Source: Azolla caroliniana (lineage: Eukaryota; Polypodiophyta). From it: 64,000 nt of DNA. The notes below the pieces were generated by a model. That model did not search any database and was not told the DNA's origin. It saw nothing but the letters and a program-made list of their open reading frames with translations. Of this stretch, positions 25,094 to 37,079 are shown piece by piece. The stretch's first letter is position 1, and every line of letters starts with the position of its first letter. The translations under genes and the position numbers were made by a program. Location of the stretch: NCBI GenBank assembly GCA_043228905.1, contig JBHGNT010000009.1, positions 3,906,001 to 3,970,000 on the forward strand, in the 5' to 3' direction.

Positions 25094-26857
25094 CCTTGAG
25101 CTCTTGTTACACTATCCTTCTACTAAAATCTTATATGGAAGCCACGTTAGTTCCTCAACGACCAGAGGCATCTAATTGTCTTGCATTTGAGGCTATAATG
25201 CACTTCCATACTGGGCATTGCCACAATTGAGGTTTCATTGCATGTATGTATGTATTTATGTTGGTTCTGTATCTCCACACCCATGATGCAGCATCGGGTT
25301 GCAGCTTACTTCATCATACATGTAACATTTTGTTTTTTGCAGCCTATTGTAATTTATTCCAGCCTATTGAGAAAAGATGCAAAAAGACAGCAGAACTTGC
25401 TCAATATAAAGGGGGCATTGGCAAGACATGGCATCATATCATATGAGCCAATGTTATTACCTCGTAAGGGGTCTTTGTTTTGGCATGGCAACATAGCTGT
25501 AACGATTACTTGCAACATTTTCTCTTCGAAATTTCATTGGCTTTCTTCTATTGGGCTTGTGCATTATTTTATGCTTTATCGATCTTGATTGTCATAGTTG
25601 TTTCTTTATTTCTCTCGTGCTTGTCTATCTATAATCAGCATTGCTAATTTTTTGTTCATAGCCAATTGATATATCTTTCCATGGATATCTGTAGTCTAAA
25701 GTCACACTCAACATGGCTTCTCGTGTTGTGAAGAAGATAATTTTCTTAACAAGTTTTCAAACTACGAATGGTTTTATTGTCAATTTTGATACATAAAATG
25801 TTTAAGCTATGAAAATTGAACCCCCACTTCGATCTTTGATAGCGGCTCTAAGGAGCTAAAGCTGACTTGTCCTCGTCCTTGATGGTGTTTGCTTTGTTGG
25901 CCGTTGTACACTCACTTGCTTGATTATTATTGATCAACTTCAACATTGCCCACACTTCTTGGCACTAACATTGCTAGATAGTCTCTTGTTATAATAAACC
26001 CAACAATAAACATGTTGGTGATGGGTATATGATGCAGCTTGAGTCATGGAATCTTGTGTTATAAATGCATAAGTTGGTAAGGAATACATGTGTTGTGCAA
26101 CTAGGGAGGTGACAACGCCTAATGTTGTTATGGTTAATCCTAATTGGAAATGAAGAAAATTATTGATTGTATTGTGAAAACCCTTGTGCCCATGACCCAA
26201 CTTGCCTCCTTGAAGGGTATGGGCTTCCAGAATCTCTTTCATGCTATGTCCAATATGAAAATTAGTTTTGTGCATGTGACCAACAATGATAAATATAATT
26301 TGCGATTGCTAGATGGTGATGAGCTGTATCAGTCAAGCACAAACTTTTGGTGTTTATGGGTGAGAGCCTCCTAGGAGAGTTGAAATAGCCGTTCATGCTC
26401 CTTGGAGGCACACTATTGAACAAGTGATTACTGGAGTCGGGGATCCTACACATAGAAGACACACTCCACACTAGCTTGAAAAGAACAGCCCCCAAGCCAT
26501 GAGGAATGCGGACACTTACAATCAAGAAGTTGTGTGAGCTAATGTGCCCCCCCCCCCCCCCTCTTAGATTCTGGAATAGCTTACACATTGGATCAAATGG
26601 CGTAGCCTTGCCCAACCTGGAGAGCTCTCTCTCTCTCTCTCTCTCCGAAAAGTCCGGAAATGACCCCGCTTGTTTTGTGTCTATACTCTTTTGGTTGGTT
26701 TGTGTGGTTTAAAACATGGTGGCATAAAAAAAGTCATGAAATTGAGAGAACCCAAGTTCGATCCTCACCCATGACATTTACAAACACACACACTCACACA
26801 CACACACACACACACGGAATATTTTGAGTCTCTCTCACTTAATGTGTGTGCGTGTGA
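25094..26857. other. Spacer between the NIPA-like and RING genes
   Basis: It begins with the NIPA-like 3' UTR. The remainder has short open frames on both strands without a recognisable domain, a cytosine run at about 26547-26561, a (CT)n run near 26625-26644 and a (CA)n run near 26786-26815. Confidence 0.45.
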
Positions 26858-26911
26858 CCCCCCCCCCCCCCCCCCCCCCCCCACACACACACACAAACAG
26901 AATATTTTGAG

Positions 26912-26985
<74 letters not shown>

Positions 26986-27026
26986 GCCGAGAAATTTCTG
27001 AAAGAGAAAGCGCGTCTTCCTCCTCT

Positions 27027-27059
<33 letters not shown>

Positions 27060-27332
27060 TTCTTCTTTTATATACATATTCTTCCTCTCCTCCTTTCTGC
27101 TCTCTCTCTCTCTCTGCTCTGTCTGTCTCTAAGCTTTCATCGCCATAGCCATACATACATACATACATACATATATATAGCTTCAATCAATCTCTCTTTC
27201 TGTCTGTCTGTGTACGCTTTCATCGCCATAACCATACATATATATAGCTTCAATCAATCAATCTCTCCGTCTGTCTGTGTAAGCTTTCATCGCCATAACC
27301 ATACATATATATAGCTTCAATCAATCAATCTC

Positions 27333-27381
<49 letters not shown>

Positions 27382-27382
27382 G
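26858..27382. repeat. Stack of microsatellites in the promoter/leader of the RING gene
   Basis: In order: a run of about 25 C at 26858-26882, (CA)n, a (CT)n run of about 70 bp at 26911-26982, (TTTC)n at about 27026-27058, and (TGTC)n at about 27334-27382. Inside, three copies of a 68-82-bp unit beginning with GCTTTCATCGCCATA start near 27131, 27213 and 27281 and carry CATACATATATATAGCTTCA. The strand-wide pyrimidine bias is typical of plant leader DNA, but the density here is high. Confidence 0.85.
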
Positions 27383-27587
27383 TCTCCCGTGCCCTCCCCC
27401 CCCCCTGTCTCTGTCTCTGTCTCTGTGATCTGTTGACGCTTTTACTCCCCGTCCATCCACTCCTCCACCTCTGCATAAATCCCATCGCTTAAGTAATCCC
27501 CTCCTCCTCAGCTCCTCGATTCTCCCTCATACTACTACTGCTACTGCTACTGCTACCGCCATCGCTAAGCATAATAATAACCTCCAC

Positions 27588-29396
27588 ATGTCGGATGATA
27601 ATGACTCCGCCCTCCCCTCTCGTCTTCCCTCCACTGATTATGACCTCGCCATGGATGATAATACCTTCCCCTCCTCCCTTCATTACCCTCTCAGCTTGAA
27701 TGGCGTCCCCTCGCAGAACGCCCCCAGTCACGATTTGGAAGAAGATATCCTGCCGAATTCTTCTATGAGTACATCCACATCGCTTAACCCCTTCAATCGG
27801 TTAGTTTCTTTCATTTCTAGGCTAATTAATTCAGAGGATCACCAGACTGGCATACCTACCAATGATGTGAATTCCCGGGAAATCACTAGTTCTTCTGGGA
27901 ATCATGACTTGCCCTTATTTTTGGGACGGAACAATTCATTTCTGCAATTAGATGAAGAATCTGAAGAGGAGGAGGAGGAGGAGGAAGATCCTATACATGA
28001 TCAGATCAGTATTGATGATCTGATCGCTTTTGATAACAGAATCCATGCCATTCTTGAGGATTTCCTTGAAACCTATTTTAGCCTTGGATTATATGAGAAC
28101 TCTGCAGAAGAATCTAATGAGTTTGCCACAATTGCGGAAGGAAATTCAATGAACTTTGATAGCAATAATCCTGTTACTTTAGATGATCAAATAGTTGATG
28201 GTGAAGGAGAACAGTATAGCTATGGCGATGTAGTTCGCCATCTTGCCATTCTTGGCTCAGCTCTTGAATTGATTATATTACAACAAACCAATTCTAATCC
28301 AGGAGATAATGAAAGTTTCATGTATAATGGATCTCCACCTGCTTCCAAAGCTTCCATTGCTGCTTTGCAGACTTATAAATTCAGCACTAAAGGAAAAGGA
28401 TCAATGTATAACTCAGGCTTAGTCTGTAATAATGATGAAAACACAGACCAGGAAGATGATGAAGTTGTATGTTGTGCAATATGTAAAGATGAATTTGACT
28501 ATGGGAATGAAGTAAAAGAGATGCCTTGCAAGCATTTCTTCCATTCGAATTGCATACTTCCATGGCTAAAACTACACAGTTCTTGTCCCTTATGTCGTAA
28601 AGAGATTCCATCTGTCACAGATTTTGAAACAGTCGATCTGTCTTCTTCTTCGCAAGAAGAAGACTCGAGTGAACCTCTGCAGAATACTGAAAGGGAAGAT
28701 CGAGGTATGGATATGGATACTCATGAACCTCATGGTCAGGGTATGCAAGCTATCTTTGAATTGCTATCTGGCGATGGCTTTAGAGTGCAAGTTTCTTTTC
28801 TATTTCTGAATAATGGTTTAAACCATATAATCAATAATGATTCAGAAGATTCCATGCAAATTCTTGAAGAGAGTAGTAGTGGTAGCGGTCATAATTCTGC
28901 TACAGATTTAGCAGAAGTTTCACATGGCCAAGAAGTAGTGATGGATCAGCCCTTAATAGTAGTGGGATCAACCCAAGAGGAAATTATGAGATCCGAAAGG
29001 AGTAAATATGGCAACAACATGTCGTCTGTGCAGAAAAATGAATCTGATGAGAAGGCAGGAGAAGAAATGAATCTGATCAATCTCAGCAATGGGCATTTTG
29101 AGAGCAGCAAAGGAGTTAATGCTAATGGAAATACATTACCTCAGGAATCTTCATTAGAATGCTCTTCTAGTGATGGGGTACTCGCTGACAATAATGGAAG
29201 GATTGCTAATTATAGCAGTGGAAGAATTACCAATCATAGCAATGGGATGATGATTCATAACAATAACGGAAGACCTAACCATGGCTTATCCAGATCCCAT
29301 AGCAGGAATTTCTTGTCTTGGATTTGTCCACATCTCAGCTTTTCTCAGTATGGATCGAGTAGTTCTGATAATGGTGGCCAAGATCTGAATGATTAA
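27588..29396 (+). CDS. RING-H2 E3 ubiquitin-protein ligase
   Basis: Transfers ubiquitin from an E2 enzyme to substrates. A single exon encodes 602 aa. The RING-H2 domain has the full ligand set C296-C299-C314-H316-H319-C322-C333-C336, with the E2-contact tryptophan (W326) in ILPWLKLHSSCPLC. An acidic run of Glu lies near residues 124-135. The N-terminal 290 residues show no zinc ribbon of the kind seen in RHC1A/RING1-type relatives, and there is no membrane segment. After the RING the tail is Ser/Asp/Glu-rich, and near residues 540-570 it is Asn-rich with repeated GRI(A/T)N(Y/H)S-like steps. The start at 27588 is the first ATG of the open frame and is followed directly by an acidic, low-complexity start. 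Substrate and pathway cannot be told from sequence. Confidence 0.9.
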   Translation: MSDDNDSALPSRLPSTDYDLAMDDNTFPSSLHYPLSLNGVPSQNAPSHDLEEDILPNSSMSTSTSLNPFNRLVSFISRLINSEDHQTGIPTNDVNSREITSSSGNHDLPLFLGRNNSFLQLDEESEEEEEEEEDPIHDQISIDDLIAFDNRIHAILEDFLETYFSLGLYENSAEESNEFATIAEGNSMNFDSNNPVTLDDQIVDGEGEQYSYGDVVRHLAILGSALELIILQQTNSNPGDNESFMYNGSPPASKASIAALQTYKFSTKGKGSMYNSGLVCNNDENTDQEDDEVVCCAICKDEFDYGNEVKEMPCKHFFHSNCILPWLKLHSSCPLCRKEIPSVTDFETVDLSSSSQEEDSSEPLQNTEREDRGMDMDTHEPHGQGMQAIFELLSGDGFRVQVSFLFLNNGLNHIINNDSEDSMQILEESSSGSGHNSATDLAEVSHGQEVVMDQPLIVVGSTQEEIMRSERSKYGNNMSSVQKNESDEKAGEEMNLINLSNGHFESSKGVNANGNTLPQESSLECSSSDGVLADNNGRIANYSSGRITNHSNGMMIHNNNGRPNHGLSRSHSRNFLSWICPHLSFSQYGSSSSDNGGQDLND

Positions 29397-31476
29397 AGGC
29401 AAGCTTGAGATTGATTGGTGGATTGATTGATTTGGCTATTATGATTCAAAGCTTATGATTCCAATGCTCTTATCCAATCTAAGAACATGATTCATGGTGG
29501 TTATTTGATCCCACACAGAGTTTTTGAAATCTGTTTACATAATCATGATTGCTCAGTTGGAGGAGGGCCTTCCTTCATCACCCATTCCATTCCATTCATT
29601 CTCTGCTCCTGATCCACATATACATAGCTTTTGAAAGAAGCAAAAGCAAAAAAAGACAGCTAGTTTTTCCTGATCAAATGTCTCTTATGCGTAATACCCA
29701 TATCCATTGCTCATGTAAAATCCTTTTAGTAAACACCTCTCCCGAATGTAATTTACGACGGACATACATAAGTATATAAGCATTCAAATAATGTAATCCA
29801 GATCTTTGTGAGTAATCAGTCGATTTTTTTCCTAGAATTTGTTCGGACTCTCTCTGTCTTTCTCTGTGTATGAATCTTTCTGTTCTACCTGAGTGCCTGC
29901 CTGTTGTGGTTTGTACTAGTCCATGGATTCCACCAAAAGAGAACTCTGTTTTCCCATAACCCTATTATATAGTAGACCTCTACATTACACGCCTGTTATG
30001 TCCATTGAAGCTGCAAATCCAAATGGATTGTCTGAACTAACAATGTCTCTGTCTCTAGAATCAGGAAATCAATGTGCCTGCATTGTGACATTTGCCGCAA
30101 CGGATCCACCAATTCCCTAGTTATACCAATCAAGGAACACTTTTGACATTGCGGATTAACATTAACATTAAGATTAACATTAAGCAGCATTACCATCAAC
30201 ATTAATCAGCTTAGCATTCTCCAGACACACATGCTGTTACTCCGTTCAGCATCAATGTCTTCTTGATAGTACAGCCTCTCTCATATGTCGGCCATAGACA
30301 GTTGCGATCAGCTTGACTTCTTCATGCCACTTGACCAAAAGACTTGACCTTCCAATTCCATCCATGACTCTCCTCCCTAAGCCCATATGCCCTGACCCTA
30401 CTTCTTTTTTCTTTCTTTCTTTTTCCTTGTAAGATTTTCTTCAATAGTATTAAAAACATCGAAAAAGTACAAGTAAAAGTTATCTGCCCGTAGGCTTACA
30501 ACGTAGAATAAAAGACAATGTATGTACACCTAAACCTGTACATACAAAAACAACTTATACATGCATGTTGAACCTTAATACGGTACATTAACATGTTGTT
30601 TTTATATCTAGAAAGGGCCCATATGCCCTGACCCTTTCTCATAAATGAAAACTCCAAAAAAGGTTTCATCCTCAACTCTTTATAAAATTGAGAAGGAAAA
30701 TGGAAATAGAAGATATGGTCAAGCCAATTTGTTTTCTTGGCTCTAACCTTGAGGAGAAAAAGCGTGTAATGATATACTTTTGTGAAAGTGTTCCTGATTG
30801 TATGTACATCATCAATGGACCATCTTATGGAAATGCTTTTCACATTTGCACTTTGTGCACCTAATTAGTGATGTGATCTTTAATCATAAAATGTTTGATA
30901 ATATCTGAGATCATTATGTTTTAAGATAAAAACACCAAGAAACATTTTCGGAAATGTGGGTTTGTGATATACAATCTTTGATAGATCCCCGATTCAATAG
31001 TTTATATGCAATAATACCCTACACATGCAATCACCCCAATAATATTAAAGTCTTCGCTTTTAAAAGCTCACAATCACCATGCTTGGAAGAGATATGTATG
31101 CAAGAAGAAAATGTGGATATCTAGACACGATAAGAACAAGGATGACTAGACTACGATCGTAGGACAAGCACAATCATTGATGAAGGCTAGGGAAATCGGG
31201 GGCACCGATTCTTAAGAAGAAGAAGAAGACGACGATATTTCGTTTATGCTATTGCATACTACGTATACATAGTATGGATACACCCAAAGAAGACAAGTAA
31301 GAGAACACATGATGATTATACAAGCTGGTAGGGGTAGTTGGTCGACGAAATTAATGAGCGGTATGGTTGTAAAAGTGAAAGCGATGGTAGTCTATTCAGT
31401 CCGGAAAAGAAAGAAAGGGGAAGGGGGGGGGAGGGACAACATGTCTGTCCCACACTTATCTTATCATCACAACAGG
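29397..31476. other. Spacer between the RING gene and the GPDH gene
   Basis: The RING gene 3' UTR probably ends near 29800. A short array of ATTAACATTAAG-like steps lies at about 30155-30205. A (GAA)n run occurs at about 31216-31230. No gene is recognised. Confidence 0.45.
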
Positions 31477-31485
31477 TTTATAGAA

Positions 31486-31800
31486 GGGAAAAGTACCAGG
31501 ATACCCCTGGAAGTTCGTCTATTTACCAGAATGCCCCTGGAAGTTCCAAATTTACCAAACTACCCCTATGTCCCAAAAATTACACTTTATAAAGTAATTA
31601 AACACTCAAAATAATTGGTAAATAGGGCTATAGTTCGGGTCCATTTCTTCGATCTTTAGTAAATAGGGCTTGTAGATTTAAGTGTATAATTATTTTATAA
31701 AGTGTAATTTTTTGGACATAGGGGTAGTTTGATAAATTTGGAACTTCCAGGGGCATTCTGGTAAATAGACGAACTTCCAGGGTATCCTGGTACTTTTCCC
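31486..31800. mobile_element. MITE copy B (same family as 15608-15889), upstream of the GPDH gene
   Basis: A 315-bp element with ends GGGAAAAGTACC and the complement, flanked by a perfect 9-bp target duplication TTTATAGAA at 31477-31485 and 31801-31809. Both arms are complete (about 130 bp), including the TATTTACCAGAATGCCCC unit missing from the right arm of copy A. The loop shares TAAATAGGGCT and GTTCGGGTCCATTTCTTC with copy A, in the same orientation. No coding capacity. It lies about 400 bp before the likely GPDH leader. Confidence 0.93.
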
Positions 31801-31809
31801 TTTATAGAA

Positions 31810-31938
31810 ACATAGTAGGCATTACGTATACGTATAAGGTTGCGTATACGTATACGTATGTACATACATACATATGTGTATGCATAATGGTAAGCTGGGA
31901 AATATATATGTATATACATACATATATATGTACTAGAA

Positions 31939-31969
<31 letters not shown>

Positions 31970-32207
31970 TGTGTGTGTGTGTGTATACAAATAAATGCAT
32001 TAGAGCTCTTCATGAGTTTAGCTGCCCTGTTTTCAAATCTCATCTCAATACATATATGTATGATATACATATACATACATCTCTCTCGTCTCAATAATCA
32101 TATACATATGTGAGACACAGACAGAAAACAGAGAGACAGAGACAGAGAGCATCGCCCACTTCTCTCCCTGCTTTTGTTCCCTCTCAGAATACTTGCATTG
32201 ATCTCAG
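31810..32207 (+). promoter_or_regulatory. Probable GPDH promoter and first leader exon
   Basis: The stretch holds a self-complementary TACGTATACGTA-type block at about 31823-31860, TATATA-rich sequence, a (CT)n run at about 31938-31965 joined to a (GT)n run to about 31983, and purine-rich sequence ending in a donor-like CTCAG|GTATGT at 32208. Promoter function is inferred from position. Confidence 0.4.
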
Positions 32208-32513
32208 GTATGTCGATTCTTCTAAAACCACAGAGAGAGAGAGAGAGAGAGATCTATATAGGTAGATTGTTGACTTCCACTTAACGACCAAATATGATAC
32301 ATGGGATGATGGGTCTGAGGCCATGGTGAGGATTGAGCTTCTCGGATTCTCTCAATTTTATGACTTTTGATGCTATAGTGGCCAGAGGAAGAGAGAACAT
32401 GCAACATCAGATCTGAGATTTTTTTGACTGTTGTTTTCATCTGCGTGTTTAGTGTGTAGGTATGCACAGTATTTCTTGATTTATTCCATCATAATCATGA
32501 CCAGTTTGTGTAG
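32208..32513 (+). other. Probable 5'-UTR intron of the GPDH gene
   Basis: Donor CTCAG|GTATGT at 32208 and acceptor TTTGTGTAG at 32513 would splice the leader to GGTTCGAGGG just before the start codon at 32536. If so, the earlier in-frame ATG at 32431 is intronic and not used. Needs transcript support. Confidence 0.45.
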
Positions 32514-32535
32514 GTTCGAGGGTACCAAACATAGT

Positions 32536-35392
32536 ATGGTCTCTCCTGAATTTGTGAAGAGTAACAATGGTTATATCAGTCCTTCAGCAGAAGAAAGGCT
32601 AGAAGAAATCCGGAAACTTTTCCACAAATCGGAGGGTGACCCGCTGCGAATAGTTGGGATTGGGGCGGGTGCATGGGGTAGTGTATTCATCGCTCTCTTG
32701 CATGATGCATTTGGCTCCCTAAGAGAGAGTTTCCATGTCCGAATCTGGAGAAGGCCAGGTAAAACCCTTGACCGAGCCTCTGCTGAGAATCTGTTCGAGG
32801 TTATCAATAGCCGCGAAGACGTGTTGCGTCGCTTAATACGGAAATGTGCTTACCTGAAGTACGTCGAAGCTCGCCTCGGTGATAGAACCCTTTACGCCGA
32901 CGAAATTCTCAGAGATGGGTTTTGTATAAATATGCTCGATACCCCTCTCTGCCCTCTCAAGGTTGTCACGAACCTGCAAGAGGCAGTTTGGGATGCAGAC
33001 ATTGTTATCAATGGGTTGCCATCCACAGAGACGCGCCCAGTTTTCGAGGAAATCGGTCGCTACTGGAAAGAGAGGCGTTCGGTGCCAGTCATCATATCCC
33101 TCGCCAAAGGTGTGGAGACATCGTTGATCCCGGTTCCGCACATCACTACCCCCACACAAATGATTCACGAGGCCAGTAAGTCACTTCTTTTTTTGTCCGA
33201 TTCTCCGTTCTCATTTCTGCTCTCCCAAAAATGTATCACCTGCACACATTCTGCTTTTTTTTCCTTGCAATGTATAATTTTTTTTAGTAATGCATCATGT
33301 TTACTACTCATTTTGCTTTTCTAAAAAGATGTTTCAGTTGCACACATTCTGTTTTCCTAAAAGTTAGTCTCATTTGTATGCAATCTGCTTTTTTAAACCA
33401 TGTCATCTCATAGGCAGTCTGGTTTTGTATAATAATCTTTTATTTGGGCACATTTTTCTTTTCTAGGAATGCATCAGTTGTACACATTCTGCTTTTCTTT
33501 ATGTGAAAATATATCATTTGTATACATTCTGCTTCTTCTATGTAAAAGTGTATTTCCTAGAGATGTATAATTTTGTACTGATGATTGCTAGAGGTGTGCT
33601 ACAGCTAACGTCCCACTGGAGAACATCCTCTACCTAGGGGGGCCAAACATTGCTTCAGAAATCTATAATCGGGAATATGCTAATGCACGCATTTGTGGGT
33701 CAGATAAGTGGAGAAAGCCCCTTGCTAAGTTTCTTCGCCAATCTCATTTCATTGTCTGGGATAACAGTGATCTCGTTACTCATGAAGTTATGGGTGGGCT
33801 GAAAAATGTCTATGCTATTGGTGCAGGTAAGATCGTAATAACAAAAATAACACAAAATAAATAGAAGATACATATTTTCGTTGCATCGCAAAGCTTCATT
33901 AGGAGATCTAATGCTGGTGGCTTGAATCAGAAAATGTTGTGATATTAAGCTATTTTACTCTATGTGTATTTTTTTTAAAATTCGAGAATTTTTGTTTTGT
34001 GTTTCTACAGGGATGGTTGCAGCCTTGACCAATGAAAGCGCGACAAGTAAAGCAGTGTATTTTGCTCATTGCACCTCAGAGATGATATTCATCACGAATT
34101 TGTTATCTGAAGAGCCTGAGAAATTAGCGGGGCCTCTGCTGGCTGATACATATGTCACGTTATTGAAGGGGCGTAATTCATGGTATGGTCAGATGTTGGC
34201 TAAGGGCGAACTAAGACCAGATATGGGAGTGAATATACAAGGAAAGGGAATGATACAGGTGAAGAACATATAACCACAAGTTTTACTTGTATGCTTTATC
34301 ATGTAGGAGGTGGTGTGTTCGTGTTATCCTTAGGAATTAAGGAGAAATAAGATTCTAATATTTGGTATGGATATCCGACTTGTCAGATCGTATGTAAATA
34401 TCCGATAAATAGAAGTTAATGGTTATGGTTATAATGCATCCCTATGTTGTTTCTCCAGGGTGTTTCTGCCGTTGAAGCTTTTTTCGAGCTGTTAAGTCAA
34501 CCCAGCTTAAGTGTAATGCACCCTGATGAAGAGAAGCTTGTGCTTCCTGTGGAGCTGTGCCCTATTTTGCAAGCACTTCACAAATTCCTTATTCAACAGT
34601 ATTGTCCCTCTTGACGCTCTCTCATCTTATTTTAAATAAATCAAACTTTTTTTTACAAGGTTTAAAGCCAAACAATCATGCATGGCCTGTATGCTAATTG
34701 CAATCATGCTGTTTTGGTTTTGGTGGTTTGGAATATATTTTGATATTCCGCTATATTTGAAGCCTATGTAGTTTAGAATTTAATGATCTAGATAGTTGCA
34801 TATACTGAAGATTATCGTTCAGTTCAGTTCAAACGTGGAGGCATTGTTAGATATCCATGTAATTTTTTAAGATGGTTAATATAAGGATCAAATCTCTCTC
34901 CTCAATATAGGTATTTTCTTACGACAGAATTTCTCAATCGAGTTTTCCCATTTCTTCTCCATATTTTTTTCCTGCAGATAGTTTTTCTTCTACATGCTTT
35001 TCTTACCGATTGTCACATGTATCTCCGTATCTTGACACCTTTAGTGCTCCCATCTTATCATTCCCAAGGTCAAGGTTTAGTGTAATCAAAAGCAGTCTTC
35101 TTGAGACTCTCATGTATCAGTATGTACCATTTCATTCCTTATGAATTCTTGATGAATAACCTGTTCTATATATGATGTTTTTAGTTAAAAATGTCACTAA
35201 TAATTGAATTCATGTGAATTGTGTGGCAGGGAGTTGGGACCGGAAGTTATCTTGCAAGCATTGAGAGATGAAACTTTGTATGATCCTCGTGAAAGAATCG
35301 AAGTAACACGGAATGTCTCCATATATAAACCATCATTATTGGGAACCTCAAAACTTGGATCCAAAACTGAAGATGTTTCCGACCCTAATTAA
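32536..35392 (+). CDS. GPDHC1-like: Glycerol-3-phosphate dehydrogenase (NAD+), cytosolic type
   Basis: Interconverts dihydroxyacetone phosphate and glycerol 3-phosphate with NADH, in glycerolipid supply and redox balance. Exons 32536-33175, 33605-33826, 34011-34258, 34459-34598 and 35230-35392; GT-AG borders, 470 aa. The N-terminal dinucleotide fold shows [11 protein letters not shown] at residues 41-51. The conserved [18 protein letters not shown] block follows, then [11 protein letters not shown] and the catalytic lysine K280 in [12 protein letters not shown]. The substrate-binding C-terminal domain contains [19 protein letters not shown]. The order matches Arabidopsis GPDHC1 throughout. 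The start at 32536 (MVSPEFVK) fits the length of relatives; an upstream in-frame ATG at 32431 would add 35 residues but is probably intronic. No plastid transit peptide is evident, which supports a cytosolic place. Confidence 0.94.
33240..33545. repeat. Degenerate tandem repeat in GPDH intron 1
   Basis: About seven or eight units of roughly 40-60 bp, each with a core like CACATTCTGCTTTTCT, at about 33243, 33310, 33340, 33380, 33414, 33459, 33496 and 33519. The core is pyrimidine-rich and resembles the tract before a 3' splice site; one copy continues as TTTTCTTTTCTAGGAATG. Confidence 0.7.
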
Positions 35393-36942
35393 TGAGCTAA
35401 AAGAACTAGATTCCTTTCTAGGTGTAGATATCATATTTAAAATTTTAATCTCATTTCAAGAAGCAAGTGTCAAATAGCAATTACTAAATAATCTGTAATG
35501 GATTTTGAAACATGAGGCTATTCAAATTTATTCCTTCCCATATTGGCATAATATCGGATTAAAAGAATTGAAGCTAATTGTAAATGTTTGTGTACCTTGT
35601 TATGTGAGAGATACTATTGATTTATGTGCTAAAGAGGGTAAGCAATGGATAGTGCTTGTGTCCATAGGGGGTATGGTTTATTAAAGAGCTCTGCAGCAAG
35701 AATCGTCAAACCAATTTCCGTCAAGGTTTGTGGGTATGTGGGGACTGGCAAACAGGGAGCTTATTTCTTATACCTTGCACCCTGATATCTAAACAAATCA
35801 AGCGCCTTAATACTACAAAGGATAAACCCTTCATAAATATCCCTAGTGTTTCTATGATATGTGAATTTTCTTCTAGCTTACTGAACTAAATAGCATGATA
35901 AATTAAAATGAGCCATAGGAAAACAATAGACAGGTGTTAAAATGCAGATTTCCGTGTGATATTTAGGGAAAATGATCAACATTAGAATATTAGAATCGTT
36001 TTCTTATCAACATTAGAATGTTGAGCATAAAAGGCTTGTATCAAATATCCTATATTGATACATTTAATTAGATTTGAGAAAATGGGGTTTTTCTCAAATT
36101 TTATCTGCCTGCATTGTAATTTTCCATTAGTCTGGTTTGAGAGTTTCGAATGGGACTATGATTAGCATAAATAAGCCGATTGTAAACCGCTTTGACATGG
36201 TGTACTCTTTAAATTTTCATTTTACTCTTTAAAAGATGGTAAGAGAAGTGTTTTCCTTCCTTGTTGCTTCAAGAAATAAATGAAGATCTCAACAAAGGAA
36301 AAAATAAAACAAAAACTATAATGCTACAGTTATTAGTCCTTGTAATGTACCCAATTTGCATCCAAATCTAACAAATCTGTTTTATTGTGACAAAGTGAAT
36401 GATCCGATCTTTCTACATTCAATTAAATCCATTGAGAGCATCTTATTAATTTCCATAACCTTTCATAGGGTATATACACTATAATAAAATCAATTGTCAA
36501 CAAAAAGTGTACTCAATCTGCTCTAGTTATATTTTCATACAGTTGACTTCGATTGAAGGCACATTGTTGACCGGTCTTAGATGATGTTCATGGATTCAAA
36601 ATAACACTTCGATTCAAAAGATTTAGAAAATGCAATTTAAGTTCAACATTTTCTTATGCATTTACTATTGGATGTGTCTATACATGTTCAACGTGTCCCC
36701 ATACCTCTTAGGAGAAACAAATTGTGTTCTATACAAAGTCTACAATGAAACTTTATAAAAACATATTATTAGTTTCTAAATGAAACCCAACAAAAAAAAC
36801 ACATAAGAAAAAAAGTCACAAATGACACGCCATAAAGATATATGACATGTTACCCATGATACACATTAAAAGAAAAGTAAAAACCAAAAGCTAGATATCG
36901 ATTCTAATGCATTTACTATTACGTTAAAAAAATTGGGACCTT

Positions 36943-36994
<52 letters not shown>

Positions 36995-37079
36995 TAGAGA
37001 GATTTACAAATAAAAGAGCAACCGTAGTTTAATTGGTGTTTATGGGGTTAGATGTTGTTTTTACAAGTGACTACTAATC
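35393..37079. other. Spacer downstream of the GPDH gene
   Basis: It holds the GPDH 3' UTR and then AT-rich DNA. A (GT)n(GA)n compound microsatellite is at about 36945-36994. No gene is recognised. Confidence 0.45.

Noticed and set aside
26844-27314. 156-codon + strand and 115-codon - strand frames before the RING gene
   Set aside because: Ser/Leu/Phe or Arg/Glu runs produced by CT and TTTC microsatellites.
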